From NCBI GenBank assembly GCA_025200525.1, contig JANUSC010000366.1:124001-188000 (forward strand): a DNA stretch of 64,000 nucleotides, written 5' to 3'. Within the stretch, counting starts at the first letter, position 1; every line of letters starts with the position of its first letter. The notes under the pieces are model-generated. The model did not search any database. It was not told the DNA's origin and saw only the letters and a list, made by a program, of their open reading frames with translations. Below are positions 21,750 through 32,666 of the stretch, piece by piece. The position numbers and the translations under genes were made by a program. This DNA is from Camellia lanceoleosa (Eukaryota; Streptophyta; Magnoliopsida; Ericales; Theaceae).

Positions 21750-22905
21750 CACTGCAAGAAAAAGTAGTTTTAGCGACTAAAATTATAAATTTCGTCGCTG
21801 AAAGTAAGACAATTGGCAACTAAAATTGAATTAGTAGCCAAAAGTGAAGACTTTTGGCGACTAAAATAGTTTAGTAGCCAAATGTATAGTTATTGGCGAC
21901 TAAAAATCAATTTAGTCGCCGATTATATGGGTTTTAGCGACTAAAACAATTTTAGTAGCCAAAAGTGAAGGTTTTTGGCGACTAGAAAAATTTAGTAGCC
22001 AAAAGTATAGGTTTTGGAGACTAAAAAATAGTTTGGTCGCCGATTATAGGTGTTTTACCAACAAAAAAAAAATTTGTAGCCAAAAGTAAAGGTTTTTGGC
22101 TACTAAAAAAAATTTAGTAGCTAAAAGTGGACAATTGGCGACTAAAATTCAGTTTAGTCGGCAAAAGTGGAGGTTTTGGCAACTAAAATTAAGTTTAGTA
22201 GCCGAAAGTGGTTATTTTTAGGCGGAAATTAATTTTTTTAGCGACTAAATTATTGGTAGTAGCTGAAACTAAGGTTTTTGGCGACAAAAAAAAAATTAGT
22301 TGCCAAAAGTGGCTTCCTTTTTTTTAATAAATAATTTATTTTTTACATAAATTATATTGAATAAAACAAATTATGTTCATATATATAGTTTTATATTAAT
22401 ACGGGTCAATATACTATATAAATAATATATTTTGCATACATATTCATGTGGTGCTATTATGGCATAGTGGAGAGAGTGTTTTGCTAAAGGTTTAGAATGT
22501 GGGAGGTTGGTGGTTCAAAATTTGGGAAGAGCAAAGGGTAATTTTTTATTTTTTTTTTTAAATAAGCTTTTGGCGACTAAAATGGGTGGTCGCCAAAAGG
22601 TTCAGTATTGGCGACAAAAAAAATAGTCGGCAAATGTATAAATTTAAAAAAAATAATTCACTATTGGCAACTAAAAATTTAGTCGCCAAATATATAATTT
22701 AAAAAATATAAATGAGCTTTGGCGACGAAAATTTTAGTCGCTACAGACTTGGTTTTTGGCGACTAAAAGTTTTTTAGTCGCCAATACCTTTCGCGACAGT
22801 TTTCCAGCGACCAAACCGGCGACTAAAAAATTTAGTCGGGGAAAGTTAAAACCCAACTTTTGGCGACTAAAAATTTAGTCGCCAAATGTATTTTTTCTTG
22901 TAGTG
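21750..22905 (+). mobile_element. Non-autonomous CACTA transposon, family 2
   Basis: 1,156 bp with ends CACTGCAAGAAAAAG and CTTTTTTCTTGTAGTG-like (inverted) and target duplication AAG (21,747-21,749 and 22,906-22,908). The fifth base of the left end is G where CACTA is expected. Subterminal blocks consist of repeated TTTTGGCGACTAAAA / TTTAGTAGCCAAAAG words on both sides. The centre is AT-rich with the tRNA-like relic. No transposase frame is present. It is nested in the outer solo LTR. Confidence 0.9.
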
Positions 22906-23473
22906 AAGGCAGCCATGCTGCTTCTACTTTCCTGCCACGTTAGTGAAGCCACCTGTCCTATATGATGAGTTACCTAAATTAATTTGGCTTTATAAAATTC
23001 TAAGGGTTATCACTCTTGGTGAATCATGATGATTCCTAAAATTACGCATAATTATAAGTTAGGTTCACGTCTAAAAACCTCACTACCAAATTATAAAACA
23101 TCACTTACCACTTACTAAAATATTTAATGTGTGGTGTCTCACAAACAATTTAATTGATAACTTCCCAATTTCCTATTTATTTATTATTATTATTATTATT
23201 GATTTATTTATTTATTTTTGAGTTCTATTTATTGTAATTTTAAAAGAAAAAATTTTGGGTGCCACACATTTAATATTTGATAATTTTAAATTTTAAAAAA
23301 AAATTCAATGCAGTGTAGATTTTTAAAAATAATTATAAATAAATATTAAATTTTATATACATTATATATTATAATTATAATTTTTTTATGAATCAAGAAT
23401 AATTTATGACAATACCATTGAGTGATAATTTTTAAATTTTATTTTTTTACATATATCAACTACTCAACATAAC

Positions 23474-24726
23474 TAGGGATGGTCGCAGTTCGGATTTGAC
23501 CTGTTTGCGGGTCAGTTTGGATCCACCCGCACCTATACGGTTTGAGAAAAAGTTAACCCGCAACTGCCCACAGTGCGATTTGCAATTTGTGCGGATAGAG
23601 TTCGCGTATATGTAGGCGGTTGCGGGCGGTTTGTGGATTGAACTTTTTTCTTTAAAAAATTATTTTTGAACCTTTTTTTTTCCCATTTTGTAAATATTTA
23701 TTTTGGATCATTTTCCTTCCATTTTTCCAAAATATTCGAACATTAATAATTAATGAATTAGAAAAACACCGATATCTAATATATAAGACAGAAACATACT
23801 GAAGTAGTCACTACCAATAAGTTTCCAGGAATAATGCTAAGATTTAAAATCATAGAATCACAATCCCCAAACTGGAAACTACATCATCAAATTTCCAACC
23901 ATAGACAACTCAATATCACCTAAAAATCCAAAAAATGATAGCTTTACAACCCCCTCCACATAGATCAATTTAATATCACAATCATTCATTGAAAACCCAA
24001 AAATGGTAAAACAATAACCTCCAAATCAATCCTCAGCTTACAATTCAGCAAGTAAATATTGACAATTTACTCAGTTCAATTAACAACTTCACAGAAATCA
24101 GTAGATAACACACCAAAATTTTCACACATGGGCAAAAACACAAAAAAAATTACCTTATTATTTCTTAACAAAAATTATTGATAAAAATGACACATTTCAT
24201 CAACCAAAAAGAAAATATTCTCGGAAATCATTCACATACAACTCTCTCTGTATCTCTCTATGTATGTGTGTGTAAGTATATTTTAAGTGTGGACAAACGT
24301 ATTTCTTGATCACATTACATTCAATCATAAACCACCCAGAAATATAGAACTTCCATGAAATACTCACACAGATTCAGTAATTCCCCCCAAAAGTATCTAG
24401 TACAAGACCCCAAAATATGAAGAAGAAAAAAATCAAACCAAAAAAATTCAAAATAAGAAGAAGAAAAAACCCCAAAATTTGCACTTAAAAAAAAAAATCT
24501 CTAGGATAGATCATGGATGAATGGCCCAGGTTTTTAAAAAATATATATATATATATTCTAAGTGCGGGCAATTTGTGGCGGGTGCGGTTCAAACCCGCAA
24601 TCCGCTCATAACCCAAAAACTTACTATATTCCAAATCGCACCCTACCCTATTGTATATGCAAAACCGTCCATACTTGTGCAGGAAAAACGGGTTATGCAG
24701 GTCAGATAACCCTATGCCCAGCCCTA
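23474..24726. mobile_element. Non-autonomous hAT-like transposon, copy A
   Basis: Ends are TAGGGATGGTC and GCCCAGCCCTA (inverted TAGGG..TGG termini), flanked by AACATAAC / GACATAAC (7 of 8 match), as expected for hAT 8-bp duplications. It is 1,253 bp, with GC-rich ends (CGGGTCAGTTTGGATCCACC) and an AT-rich centre. It is shared with copy B (48,646-50,821), so it is older than the backbone duplication. No transposase. Confidence 0.8.
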
Positions 24727-24745
24727 GACATAACCTATAAAGCCT

Positions 24746-24963
24746 CTGTTTGGGAAGATAGGTTTGGGGTTTTTTTTGGTTAAAATAGTCACAAAAAAAA
24801 ATAAAATAAACTTTTTAGCCCAATAAAACAAAACATCACATCCAACCCATATTCATTACATTTTTTTTTTCACATGAGTCAAAAAATTCATCCCAAACAA
24901 GCATTTTTAGCCCAAGGCTAAAATAATCAAAAAACTAAAAAGCCAACCTACTTCCCAAACGAA
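24746..24963. mobile_element. MITE-like foldback repeat, copy 2
   Basis: Left end TGTTTGGGAAGATAGG; right end complement TCGTTTGGGAAGTAGG. The inverted arms continue through the TTAAAATAGTC / GATTATTTTAGCC region. Orthologous to 50,841-51,060. Confidence 0.78.
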
Positions 24964-25504
24964 CCCAAAATAATTGATTCAAAGACTACTATCGCACACC
25001 AAATACTATTATGGCTTTTACAAATTCATCAAATAACTAAGGAGTATTGTTACTTCAACTTAAAATTTAGATTTAGTTTTTTAAACTCAGTGATGCGGTA
25101 ATATATTAGAATATTTAAGGAAATTTTTTATATTTTGTTTAATCATTAATCAATCATCTCCTTTACACATTATTACAACAAGAAAAATAAGCCTAAAATT
25201 AAAAAGCGAATTTATATATCATTTTTTAAACTAAATTATACAAAAATCCTAAACAAATATATTGTTGTTGATAATAAAAAAAAAGTTTATAATCATCTCC
25301 ATTACATAATTATAATTAACTATCTCCATTATATCATTCAGCAATTATGAAAATATTTTTAAAAAAAATTAAAATAATGATAAATTATTGTTCCTAATTC
25401 ATTGTCATTGAAAATATAATGGAAATTACAATTGTGTAATGGTGTATTGACGACTTCACTTTCATAACTAAGGTGTGGTTTGGCAATAAGCTAAGTATTG
25501 TGTC
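24964..25504. other. Backbone, copy A, no gene seen
   Basis: AT-rich and aligned to 51,061-51,585 of copy B. It ends in GTGTC, the target duplicated by the gypsy insertion. Confidence 0.6.
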
Positions 25505-25787
25505 TGAGAGGGAGATTTATGATCTGCAATTGGGCTGAGGTGACGGCCGAGAAGGTTGGTAGCCAAGTGGATTGTTGGACCGAGATGATCCGCGATCCAC
25601 CCAGAATTGGGCTACTAGGACCTGGGCTGGACAGGTGTTGGACCGAGTATGCGCGGCCCAGTCCGGATATAAGTTGCTCGGTTAAGGCAACGCTCGGTTA
25701 GACCGAGCTACGTGTATGGCATAGGAGAAGCCAGTCAGGTTGGCTGAACGGCGCCCGGAAAGGCGTCACCAACCGAGGAACTTGTCT

Positions 25788-25990
25788 GCTCGGCAAGAAG
25801 GCCAATCACAGTCGAGTTGAGTGACCGGCGCCCGGAAATGCGCGGTTAGCCGAGATACATGTTTGCTCGGCAAGAAGGCCAATCGCAGTCGAGTTGAGTG
25901 ACCGGCTCCCGGAAAGGCGCGGTCAGCCGAGATACATGTTTGCTCGGCAGGGAGGCCAACCGCAGGTGTTCACGAGATGTCCCGGGATCG
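25788..25990 (+). repeat. 77-bp tandem repeat in U3
   Basis: The word GCTCGGCA starts at 25,788, 25,865 and 25,942, exactly 77 bp apart. Each unit holds GGCCAATC, GTGACCGGC and GCGCGGT. The same array is in the 3' LTR. Repeated U3 units of this kind often act as enhancers, but that is not shown here. Confidence 0.85.
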
Positions 25991-26170
25991 GCTTTGCTGA
26001 GGTGCTGCTTAGCCCGGTTCTCTTGAGCATAGCCAGCGAAGTGCTTGGGTGTAAAGCGCAGCCCGGCCATAGAGAGAGAAGCTCGGCTGCCGAGCTCCAG
26101 CAGAGAGGGCGGGCGGTTGAGGTTAGGTGATGTTCAGCGAGGTTTACGCTGACAGATGGGATAGCAGAGC

Positions 26171-26220
26171 CACGTGTCAGGAGATGACTGGGAGTGGATA
26201 TTGGGCGCAGAGGGTATATA
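26171..26220 (+). promoter_or_regulatory. LTR promoter: CACGTG box and TATA box
   Basis: CCACGTGTCAG at about 26,170-26,180 (G-box/ABRE-like core) and GTATATA at 26,214-26,220, about 40 bp apart. The same arrangement lies in the 3' LTR, with its TATA at about 37,087. The expected transcription start is about 30 bp beyond the TATA. Confidence 0.6.
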
Positions 26221-26452
26221 GGCATGTCTGCGCCCCCATGCAAAAGGACGAACATTTTTGTAAGGAAATTCTTACACTCAACCCTCTCTCTCTCTCTCTA
26301 TCCCTTGGTGTGTGCTAACTTGATCGTCGGAGGGGTTTTCCGGCCACACACCGCCGGGTAGCTCACTGCCGTTGTGCTTTCAGGTGATCGGACAGAGACG
26401 GAGCTCGGAAGAAAGGAGTACGGGCTTGCCGGAATATTTGCTCCCCGTATAA

Positions 26453-26471
26453 TTGGCGCCGTCTGTGGGAA
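26453..26471 (+). promoter_or_regulatory. Primer binding site of gypsy element 1
   Basis: TTGGCGCCGTCTGTGGG starts two bases after the LTR. The TGGCGCCG core is common in plant Tat/Athila elements and fits the CCA end of a tRNA such as tRNA-Asp. The later bases diverge, so the exact primer is not certain. Confidence 0.7.
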
Positions 26472-26517
26472 ACTTGCAGATAAAACCTTGTCTTCCCCGC
26501 TCGTCTGATCGCCGATC

Positions 26518-27648
26518 ATGGCGAACAACGAAGAGATTCAAGTGTCCGCCATCGACGGAATCACTCCAGAGTCGGGCAGACGTAGAGAGAGACCTCCTAC
26601 CATCTCTCCGATGGGCAACTTGGAGACATACCCAGGAGGGCAGTCAGGAGACGCGCGGGATAAGCGCGGGAGGAGTCATGGTCATTCTCGGAGTCCAGAC
26701 GGTCATCGGCGGTGGAGAGACTCACACGCCAGACGTCTGGAGAGCAAGTTGAAAGACCAGGACGCCGTCATCCGACGAATGGCGGCGGAGATGAAAGAAC
26801 TGAAGCGGCATGTCGAGGGGAAGGGTGTAGCTGAAGTGGGAGACCACAGTGAGCGCACCCAACCCCGCCGTTCAGGTAGTCAGAGTCAGAGACACACACC
26901 TTCCATCTCCATTACCAGAAGTTATAAGGTTGGTGATTCCGGCATGCATGCAGAGAGGTCTAGCGCGCAAGATAGTACTTACCAGCCCTCACGTCCGGTG
27001 ACGACGTCGAGGTATTCGTACTCCGCTCAATCGGAAGACTTGCGGGCAGTTTTAAAGGAGCGGGCACGCCGGCGGGAGGCTCAAAGGATACCGGCGTTCC
27101 AGCGGTTATCCTATGGAGTTCGTGCTAGCGAGGAGGTTGGAATGCCTCCACCCCGCCAAGCAGCGCCGCTCCTGGTGGATTCTGACTTGGCGAGGTTGAG
27201 CGCCACCCCTTTTTCCCTGGAAATAGAGACAACACCACTTCCGTCGGGCTTCCACCAGCCAAAGTTCACATTGTACGACGGGAAGACGGATCCTTACATG
27301 CACGTAAGCCATTTCCGACAGGTCATGGCCGGACATAGGCGGAATGACGCTCTCATGTGCCTCATCTTTCCGTCCAGCTTGGGCGAACTAGGTCTGAAGT
27401 GGTTCGAGAGGCTGCCAGAGGGGAGTATAGAGAGGTGGCATCAGTTGGCTGAAGCTTTTGTGACACGCTTCAAAACCAATACCAAGACACCTAAGGAAGT
27501 GGATCACCTACTGAGTGTCAAGATGGAGCCGAGCGATACGTTGAAGGCATACAACTCCAGATATTGGGAGACCTTCAATGAGATCTTGGATTACCCGGTC
27601 AACCTAGCAATCACTCAGTACAAGCGTGGTCTCCTTGCCGACATATAG
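26518..27648 (+). CDS. gag: Gypsy Gag polyprotein (N-terminal 376 codons)
   Basis: The first ATG after the primer site opens 376 codons. Residues 1-160 are Arg/Ser/Gly-rich and low complexity. A short coiled stretch includes IRRMAAEMKELKRHV. The retrotransposon Gag domain occupies about residues 245-375 (KFTLYDGKTDPYMHV, LGELGLKWFERLPEG, WHQLAEAFVTRF). The TAG at the end falls in RGLLAD, where related proteins read on. The next frame continues the expected text (SLTMHQPTSMGQLMQRI), so a one-base shift near 27,645 truncates Gag here, and the zinc knuckle lies beyond. Confidence 0.9.
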   Translation: MANNEEIQVSAIDGITPESGRRRERPPTISPMGNLETYPGGQSGDARDKRGRSHGHSRSPDGHRRWRDSHARRLESKLKDQDAVIRRMAAEMKELKRHVEGKGVAEVGDHSERTQPRRSGSQSQRHTPSISITRSYKVGDSGMHAERSSAQDSTYQPSRPVTTSRYSYSAQSEDLRAVLKERARRREAQRIPAFQRLSYGVRASEEVGMPPPRQAAPLLVDSDLARLSATPFSLEIETTPLPSGFHQPKFTLYDGKTDPYMHVSHFRQVMAGHRRNDALMCLIFPSSLGELGLKWFERLPEGSIERWHQLAEAFVTRFKTNTKTPKEVDHLLSVKMEPSDTLKAYNSRYWETFNEILDYPVNLAITQYKRGLLADI

Positions 27649-29808
27649 ATCGGGACTCGCTTACCATGCATCAGCCGACGTCCATGGGCCAACTCATGCA
27701 GCGCATAAATGGGCACATCCGGGTTGAGGATGATGCTTCGGCATCTACCGCAAAGGTAACTCCGGTAACAACAGACAAAAAGACAAGGCAAAGTACGCAC
27801 GATGAGGTCAGAGTCCAGCCGCTCAAGTGACAGAGCAGAGGAATCGGACCGTGGTTCGAATCGTAAGAACTGGGGTAGAGGACGACGGAACGACCGGGAT
27901 GAGTACAACCGTGATGATGAAGCGGATGCCAACAAAAGATTGAAGGCAAGGACTGGCATCGCCACGGTCTTCAAGATTCCAATTTATCGCATACTTAGTG
28001 AGATCCGAGACGAGGAGTATGTCCGGTTTCCTGCTAAGCTGGGCGATGGCCAGAAGGGCTACAATCCGCGGTATCGTTGCACATTCCACAGGGAGAGAGG
28101 CCACTGGACTAAGGATTGTTTGCCTTTAAGGCAACACTTAGAAGAACTGGTCGCAGCCGGGCACCTGGACCTTTACATCGATGGCGGCGTAAAGCCGAAC
28201 CATGCTCCGGTTGATCCCAGGGTACAGGATGACCAAGATGCGCCACCACAAGGAGTTATTAATGTCATCCACGGCATAGTGGAACCGGAGCGTGTTTGCG
28301 AACTCCAGGGTATGATCAAGAAAGCAGAGCATATGAGGGAAGTTTTGTCGGTGCAGCCCGCCATCAAGAGAGGGAAGACCAAAGAGAAAGATGTGATAAG
28401 TTTCACTTCAAGGGATCTAGAGCGAATCCAGACGCCGCACAACGATGCCCTAGTAGTGACGCTTCGCGTCAAGGAATTTGATGTCAAACGAATCTTGATC
28501 GATCAGGGAAGCTTGGTCGAGATCATGTATTACGACGCGTTTAAGCAACTCAAACTCCGAGAGACAGACTTGGCCACAGCAACTTCGCCACTTGTTGGTT
28601 TCAACTCACAGCCAGAGTGGCCCTTGGGAAAGATTATCCTGCCGGTCAAAGCGGGATCCGTCGTCAAGCAAGTGGAGTTTTGGGTGTTACACGTGCCTTC
28701 GACTTACAACCTCATCTTGGGAAGGGGATGGCTTCACGACATGCAAGCTGTAGCATCGACCTACCACCAGGTGATGAGATTCCCCTCGGCTATGGGGGCA
28801 ATCGAGGAGATTTGGGGGGACCAGGTCATGTCCAAGCAAAGAGCAGCGGTCGAGTACGCCAAAGGATTCGTGCAAATGATAGAAGGACCGGAGGATCGAG
28901 GTATGTTGGAGGATGTGGGCACCAAGGCAGAGGACAAAGCTGTGGAGGGCCTGGTTGAGGTGCGAATCGATGTGGAGCAGCCAGACAAGTTCTTCCTGCT
29001 CGGATCCAACCTCACCGCTAATGAAAGGACCGAAATGGTTGAATTCTTGATGGCCAACATCGAAGTCTTCGCGTGGTCGCCTTACGACATGCCCGGCCTT
29101 GATCCAAACTTTATCTGCCATCACCTCAACGTCTTCCCTGGAGCAAAGCCAATAATCCAGCGAACAAGGAGGTCAGCGTTGCATCACGCCGAGATAGTTG
29201 CGGAGGAAGTCAAAAATTTGCTTGAGGCACGAGCAATTCAGGAAGTGCATTACCCCAGGTGGATCTCCAACACCGTGGTGGTGCCCAAGAAGAATGGCAA
29301 GTGGCGAGTTTGTGTCGACTACAAGACGGTCAACCGAGCTTGTCCCAAAGATAGCTTCCCCCTGCCGCGAATTGACCAGCTTGTGGATTTGACAGCTGGA
29401 CATAGTAGACTCAGTTTCCTGGATGCCTACCGCGGCTACCATCAGATCGCCATGCACGGGCCGGACCGAGAAATCACCTCCTTCACGACTCCGAGAGGAC
29501 TCTTTTGCTACCGGGTCATGCCTTTTGGTTTAAAGAACGCCGGGGCAACTTTTCAGAGGATGGTGACCAAAATGTTCGCTCCTTTGCTTGGTCGGACAAT
29601 GGAGGCTTACATCGACGATATGGTGGTAAAGAGCCGACATGAAGTAAACCATTTGTCTGACCTAGCCGAGATGTTTGCCATTCCCCAGAAGCTGAGCAGC
29701 GTCCAAGTGTGCCTTTGGCGTGGGATCCGTAAAATTTTTGGGATTCCTAGTCACAAACCGGCATCGGCGCACCTAACTCGATCGAGCGCAAGAATTGAAG
29801 CAGCCTAG
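27649..29808 (+). pseudogene. pol: Gypsy Gag C-terminus, protease and reverse transcriptase
   Basis: After an out-of-frame stretch (27,649-27,830) the frame is open from about 27,802 to 29,806. A CHHC-type knuckle (CTFHRERGHWTKDC) begins at 28,079. The protease centre ILIDQGSLVEIMY has its Asp codon at 28,501; Gln follows Asp where Thr or Ser is more usual, and gypsy element 2 has the same Gln. Reverse transcriptase motifs: PKKNGKWRVCVDY, SFLDAYRGYHQIAM, MPFGLKNAGATFQRM and the catalytic YIDD at about 29,608. After about 29,680 the frame is lost, giving nonsense residues to the stop. Confidence 0.9.
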
Positions 29809-31391
29809 CTCGGCGAAGGACATTCAGCATCTGGCCGGAATGGCCGCCGCGCTTAATCGATTTATAAGCCGGTCATCAGATCGCTGCCGTCCATTCTTTC
29901 AGGCCTTGAAATCAAAGTTCTCGTGGGATGAAGAGTGTGACCGAGCTTTGGCTGAGCTCAAGGAATATCTTTCCTCCCCCCCATTGTTGGTTACGCCTAA
30001 GCAGGGTGAGGAACTTTACCATTACCTTGTCTCACAAGACGCAACAAAGGTGCTTGTTCGAGCCGGTGCGAATCAAGCACCCCCCAATCTTCTACGTCAG
30101 TAAAACCTTGCTGCCGTCAGAGACGAGATACCTGCCGTTGGAAAAGCTTGCGTTAGCATTGATGATGGCTTCAAGGAAGTTGGCACATTATTTTCATGCC
30201 CATACCATCATCGTACTGACTGAGTTTCCCCTTAAGGCCTTGTTCGAGCGGGTGGACTTCTCCGGCCGAATTCTAAAGTGGGCGGTCGAATTGGGGCAAT
30301 TTGATGTGAAGTTCCAATCGCGCACAGCCGTAAAGGCCCAAACTTTGGCCGATTTCGTTGCAGAGTTCTCACCGGGGACCCATCCAGTGTGCCCGGTCGA
30401 TATTACTGCGGCAGAAGACGAAGAGAATACAAGCCTGTCCGAGATACAACTCGGTGGAGTTGGCGTCGCGGAATTTGTGCGCCCCACCGAAGTACCCTCA
30501 ACCCGTATAAGTCCACCAACCGGTGACGCGATGACGGAGTCGGGTATGGTTGTCCCACCCACTCTGTCCGGTACCGCATCACCCGGGGGGAAGGTAATGG
30601 ACCTACTCAGCACAGAGCCTGCGGCTGGCATAATACCGCAACCTGGTGATTCGCCTACGGACTTAGGCATTGTAGGTCGACTTGCCGAGTCCGGTGCCAA
30701 ATCACCAAGGGGTGCAGGAATGGAACCAGTCAACGCAGAACTTGAGACCGAACAACCGGGCAACCGTGATCCCATTGCCCTTCGCAACTCTCAGGACCCA
30801 TCAGATTGTTGGAAGCTTTTCGTGGGGGAGATGTGGAAGCTTTTTGTTGATGGAGCGTCCAACCGTCACGGCGCCGGGCTAGGTGTCGTTCTTATCTCTC
30901 CTGACGGCCTAACCATTGAACATTCCATCACCCTCGGCTTCCCAGCATCTAACAACGAGGCTGAGTACGAGGCCCTTTTGGCCGGGCTCAAGAACGCTAT
31001 CCAGATGAAGGTTACCGAGTTGATTGTATATAGTGACTCCCAACTTGTGGTTAACCAAGTTTCTGGGATCTACGAAGCAAAGGATGAAAGAATGGCCAAG
31101 TACCAAGCTCTGGTCAGGGAACACATCAAACAGTTTCCGGCAATCAGAGTCCAGCAGATTGGCCGTGAAGAGAACAGCCGAGCTGATGAACTGGCCGGCC
31201 TCGTTTCGATGATAGATAGTACGTATCCAAACCCCTTGTTAGTTGACTTTCTTCCACGGCCGAGCATTGAAGATGCCGGACAGACGGATGTTCTCTGTGC
31301 CGCGCTAGGCCCTTCTTGGATGGACCCAATAATTTTGTTCCTCAGAGACCGGACTCTTCCAACCGACAAGAAAACAAGACAAAGTCCGTGA
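29795..31391 (+). pseudogene. pol: Gypsy RT thumb, RNase H and second (archaeal-type) RNase H
   Basis: Two frames are needed. 29,795-30,068 gives [17 protein letters not shown] and [18 protein letters not shown] shift in the C6 run at about 30,068 moves to a frame giving [17 protein letters not shown] and [18 protein letters not shown], the canonical RNase H region. After a variable acidic/Pro-rich linker (30,380-30,800) a second RNase H begins at [16 protein letters not shown], followed by [13 protein letters not shown] and [12 protein letters not shown], so D, E and D are present. It ends [13 protein letters not shown] short direct repeat [15 protein letters not shown] precedes the second domain. 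This dual RNase H layout defines the Tat lineage. Confidence 0.88.
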
Positions 31392-32545
31392 AATCAGAGC
31401 GGTTTTGGCTCTCCATCCGGTCGTTGTATAAAAAGTCCTTCATCGTCTTTATCTCAAGTGCATACACCCAAGTAGTGTGGAAGCATTCTTGTACGAAATT
31501 CACGGCGAATCTGGGCGATCATATAGGAGGCCGGTCATTGGCCTACCGAGCTATTTCGCAGGGATACTGGTGGCCGTGCATGCAGGCCGACGCACAGAAG
31601 TATGTCCGCAAGTGCGAAAAATGCCAGAAATTCGCCCATCAGATCCATCAGCCTGCTAGGGAACTTCTTCCCCTCACTAGTCCTTGGCCCTTCGCCATGT
31701 GGGGGCTAGATATAGTGGGGCCATTGCCAACAGCACCGGGCAACCGGAAATTCTTCATCACTGCCACGGATTACTTCACAAAATGGGTTGAAGCTGAGCC
31801 ATTGGCAACGATCAAAGAGAAAGACGTGAAACGGTTCGTCTGGCAGAACGTTGTTACGCGGTTTGGCGTCCCAAAGATTTTGATCTCTGACAATGGCACC
31901 CAGTTTGACGGTCGCCTATTCAGAGGATTTTGTGAAGACCTGAAGATTGAATTTTACAACTCCACTCCGGCTTACCCACAGTCCAATGGTCAAGCCGAGG
32001 CATCAAACAAGACTATTCTTGATGGATTGAAGAAACGGCTGGAGAAGGCGAAAGGAAAATGGGCCGAGGAATTACCAAGCGTCCTTTGGGCGTACCGAAC
32101 AACCCCGCGGCGATCTACCGGGGAGACTCCATTTGCTTTGGCTTATGGCATGGAGGCGGTCATACCCTTGGAAGTTGGCATGCCCACCCTACGAAGCGAG
32201 AGTTTTGAGCCAGAACTGAACGCCGAGGCAATTGCCTTGGAGCTGGACCTAGTGGAAGAGCGACGGGAGAAGGCTCTCATCCACGTGGCCGCCTACCAAC
32301 AAGAGCTCTCGAAGAAGTACAACAAGACGGTGCACCCCAGACCGTTCAAAGTTGGTGATTGGGTTTTGAGGAAAGTGATGGGCAACACCCTGGTGCCAGG
32401 TGAAGGCAAACTAGGGGCAAATTGGGAAGGACCATACAAGATCACCGGTCTGGCGGGCAAGGGGGCTTACCACTTGGAGGATCTAGAGGGTAGAGCAATA
32501 CCACGACCATGGAATGCGGCCAACCTCAAACTGTATTATTTCTAA
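31316..32545 (+). pseudogene. pol: Gypsy integrase with GPY/F C-terminal domain
   Basis: The true reading frame is broken at about 31,385 and again near 31,480-31,530, so the N-terminal zinc finger is scattered over frames; its CxxC is visible as KCEKCQ. From 31,530 the frame is clean to the stop at 32,543-32,545. Catalytic-core motifs: WGLDIVGPLPT, LISDNGTQFDG and YPQSNGQAEASNK, giving D, D and E. The C-terminal GPY/F-type module NWEGPYKITGL is followed by the usual HLEDLEG...PWNAANLK ending. No chromodomain is seen, as expected for Tat elements. Confidence 0.9.
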
Positions 32546-32666
32546 GCTTTTGCTTTCTCTTCTTGTGCAAAGGAATTTTTGGGCTTGCACTTCATAATGT
32601 AATTCTTTTTGTCAATATATAGAAGTGATTTTGCTTTAGCACTTGCACTGTTGTTTTAATGTAAAA

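Larger units (their letters stand above)
18819..23266. mobile_element. Solo LTR (gypsy-like) with two nested insertions
   Basis: Starts TGTCACGACCCAAACC, ends GGGTGCCACA, flanked by CATTT (18,814-18,818 and 23,267-23,271). Copy B has one CATTT at 48,439-48,443, so the whole 4,448-bp block arrived after the duplication. Removing the nested solo LTR (19,302-21,071) and the nested CACTA (21,750-22,905) with their duplications leaves about 1.5 kb with no coding region. It is read as a solo LTR. Its TGTCACG.. end resembles the nested LTR, so they are probably related families. Confidence 0.82.
25505..26451 (+). repeat. 5' LTR of gypsy element 1
   Basis: 947 bp, TGAGAGGG to CCCCGTATA (last dinucleotide TA; the 3' LTR keeps CA). 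It differs from the 3' LTR chiefly by a replaced segment at about 25,718-25,750. The U3 holds a 77-bp tandem repeat, a CACGTG motif at about 26,171 and a TATA box. Confidence 0.94.

Noticed and set aside
25846..26255. Frames of 74-110 codons on both strands in the gypsy LTRs
   Set aside because: They appear in both LTRs because the LTRs are duplicates, and overlap the U3 tandem repeat and TATA region. Not genes.
27106..31369. Long minus-strand frames across gypsy 1 gag-pol (up to 197 codons)
   Set aside because: Shadows of the coding strand without motifs. The real minus-strand gene of the element is at 33,442-35,384.
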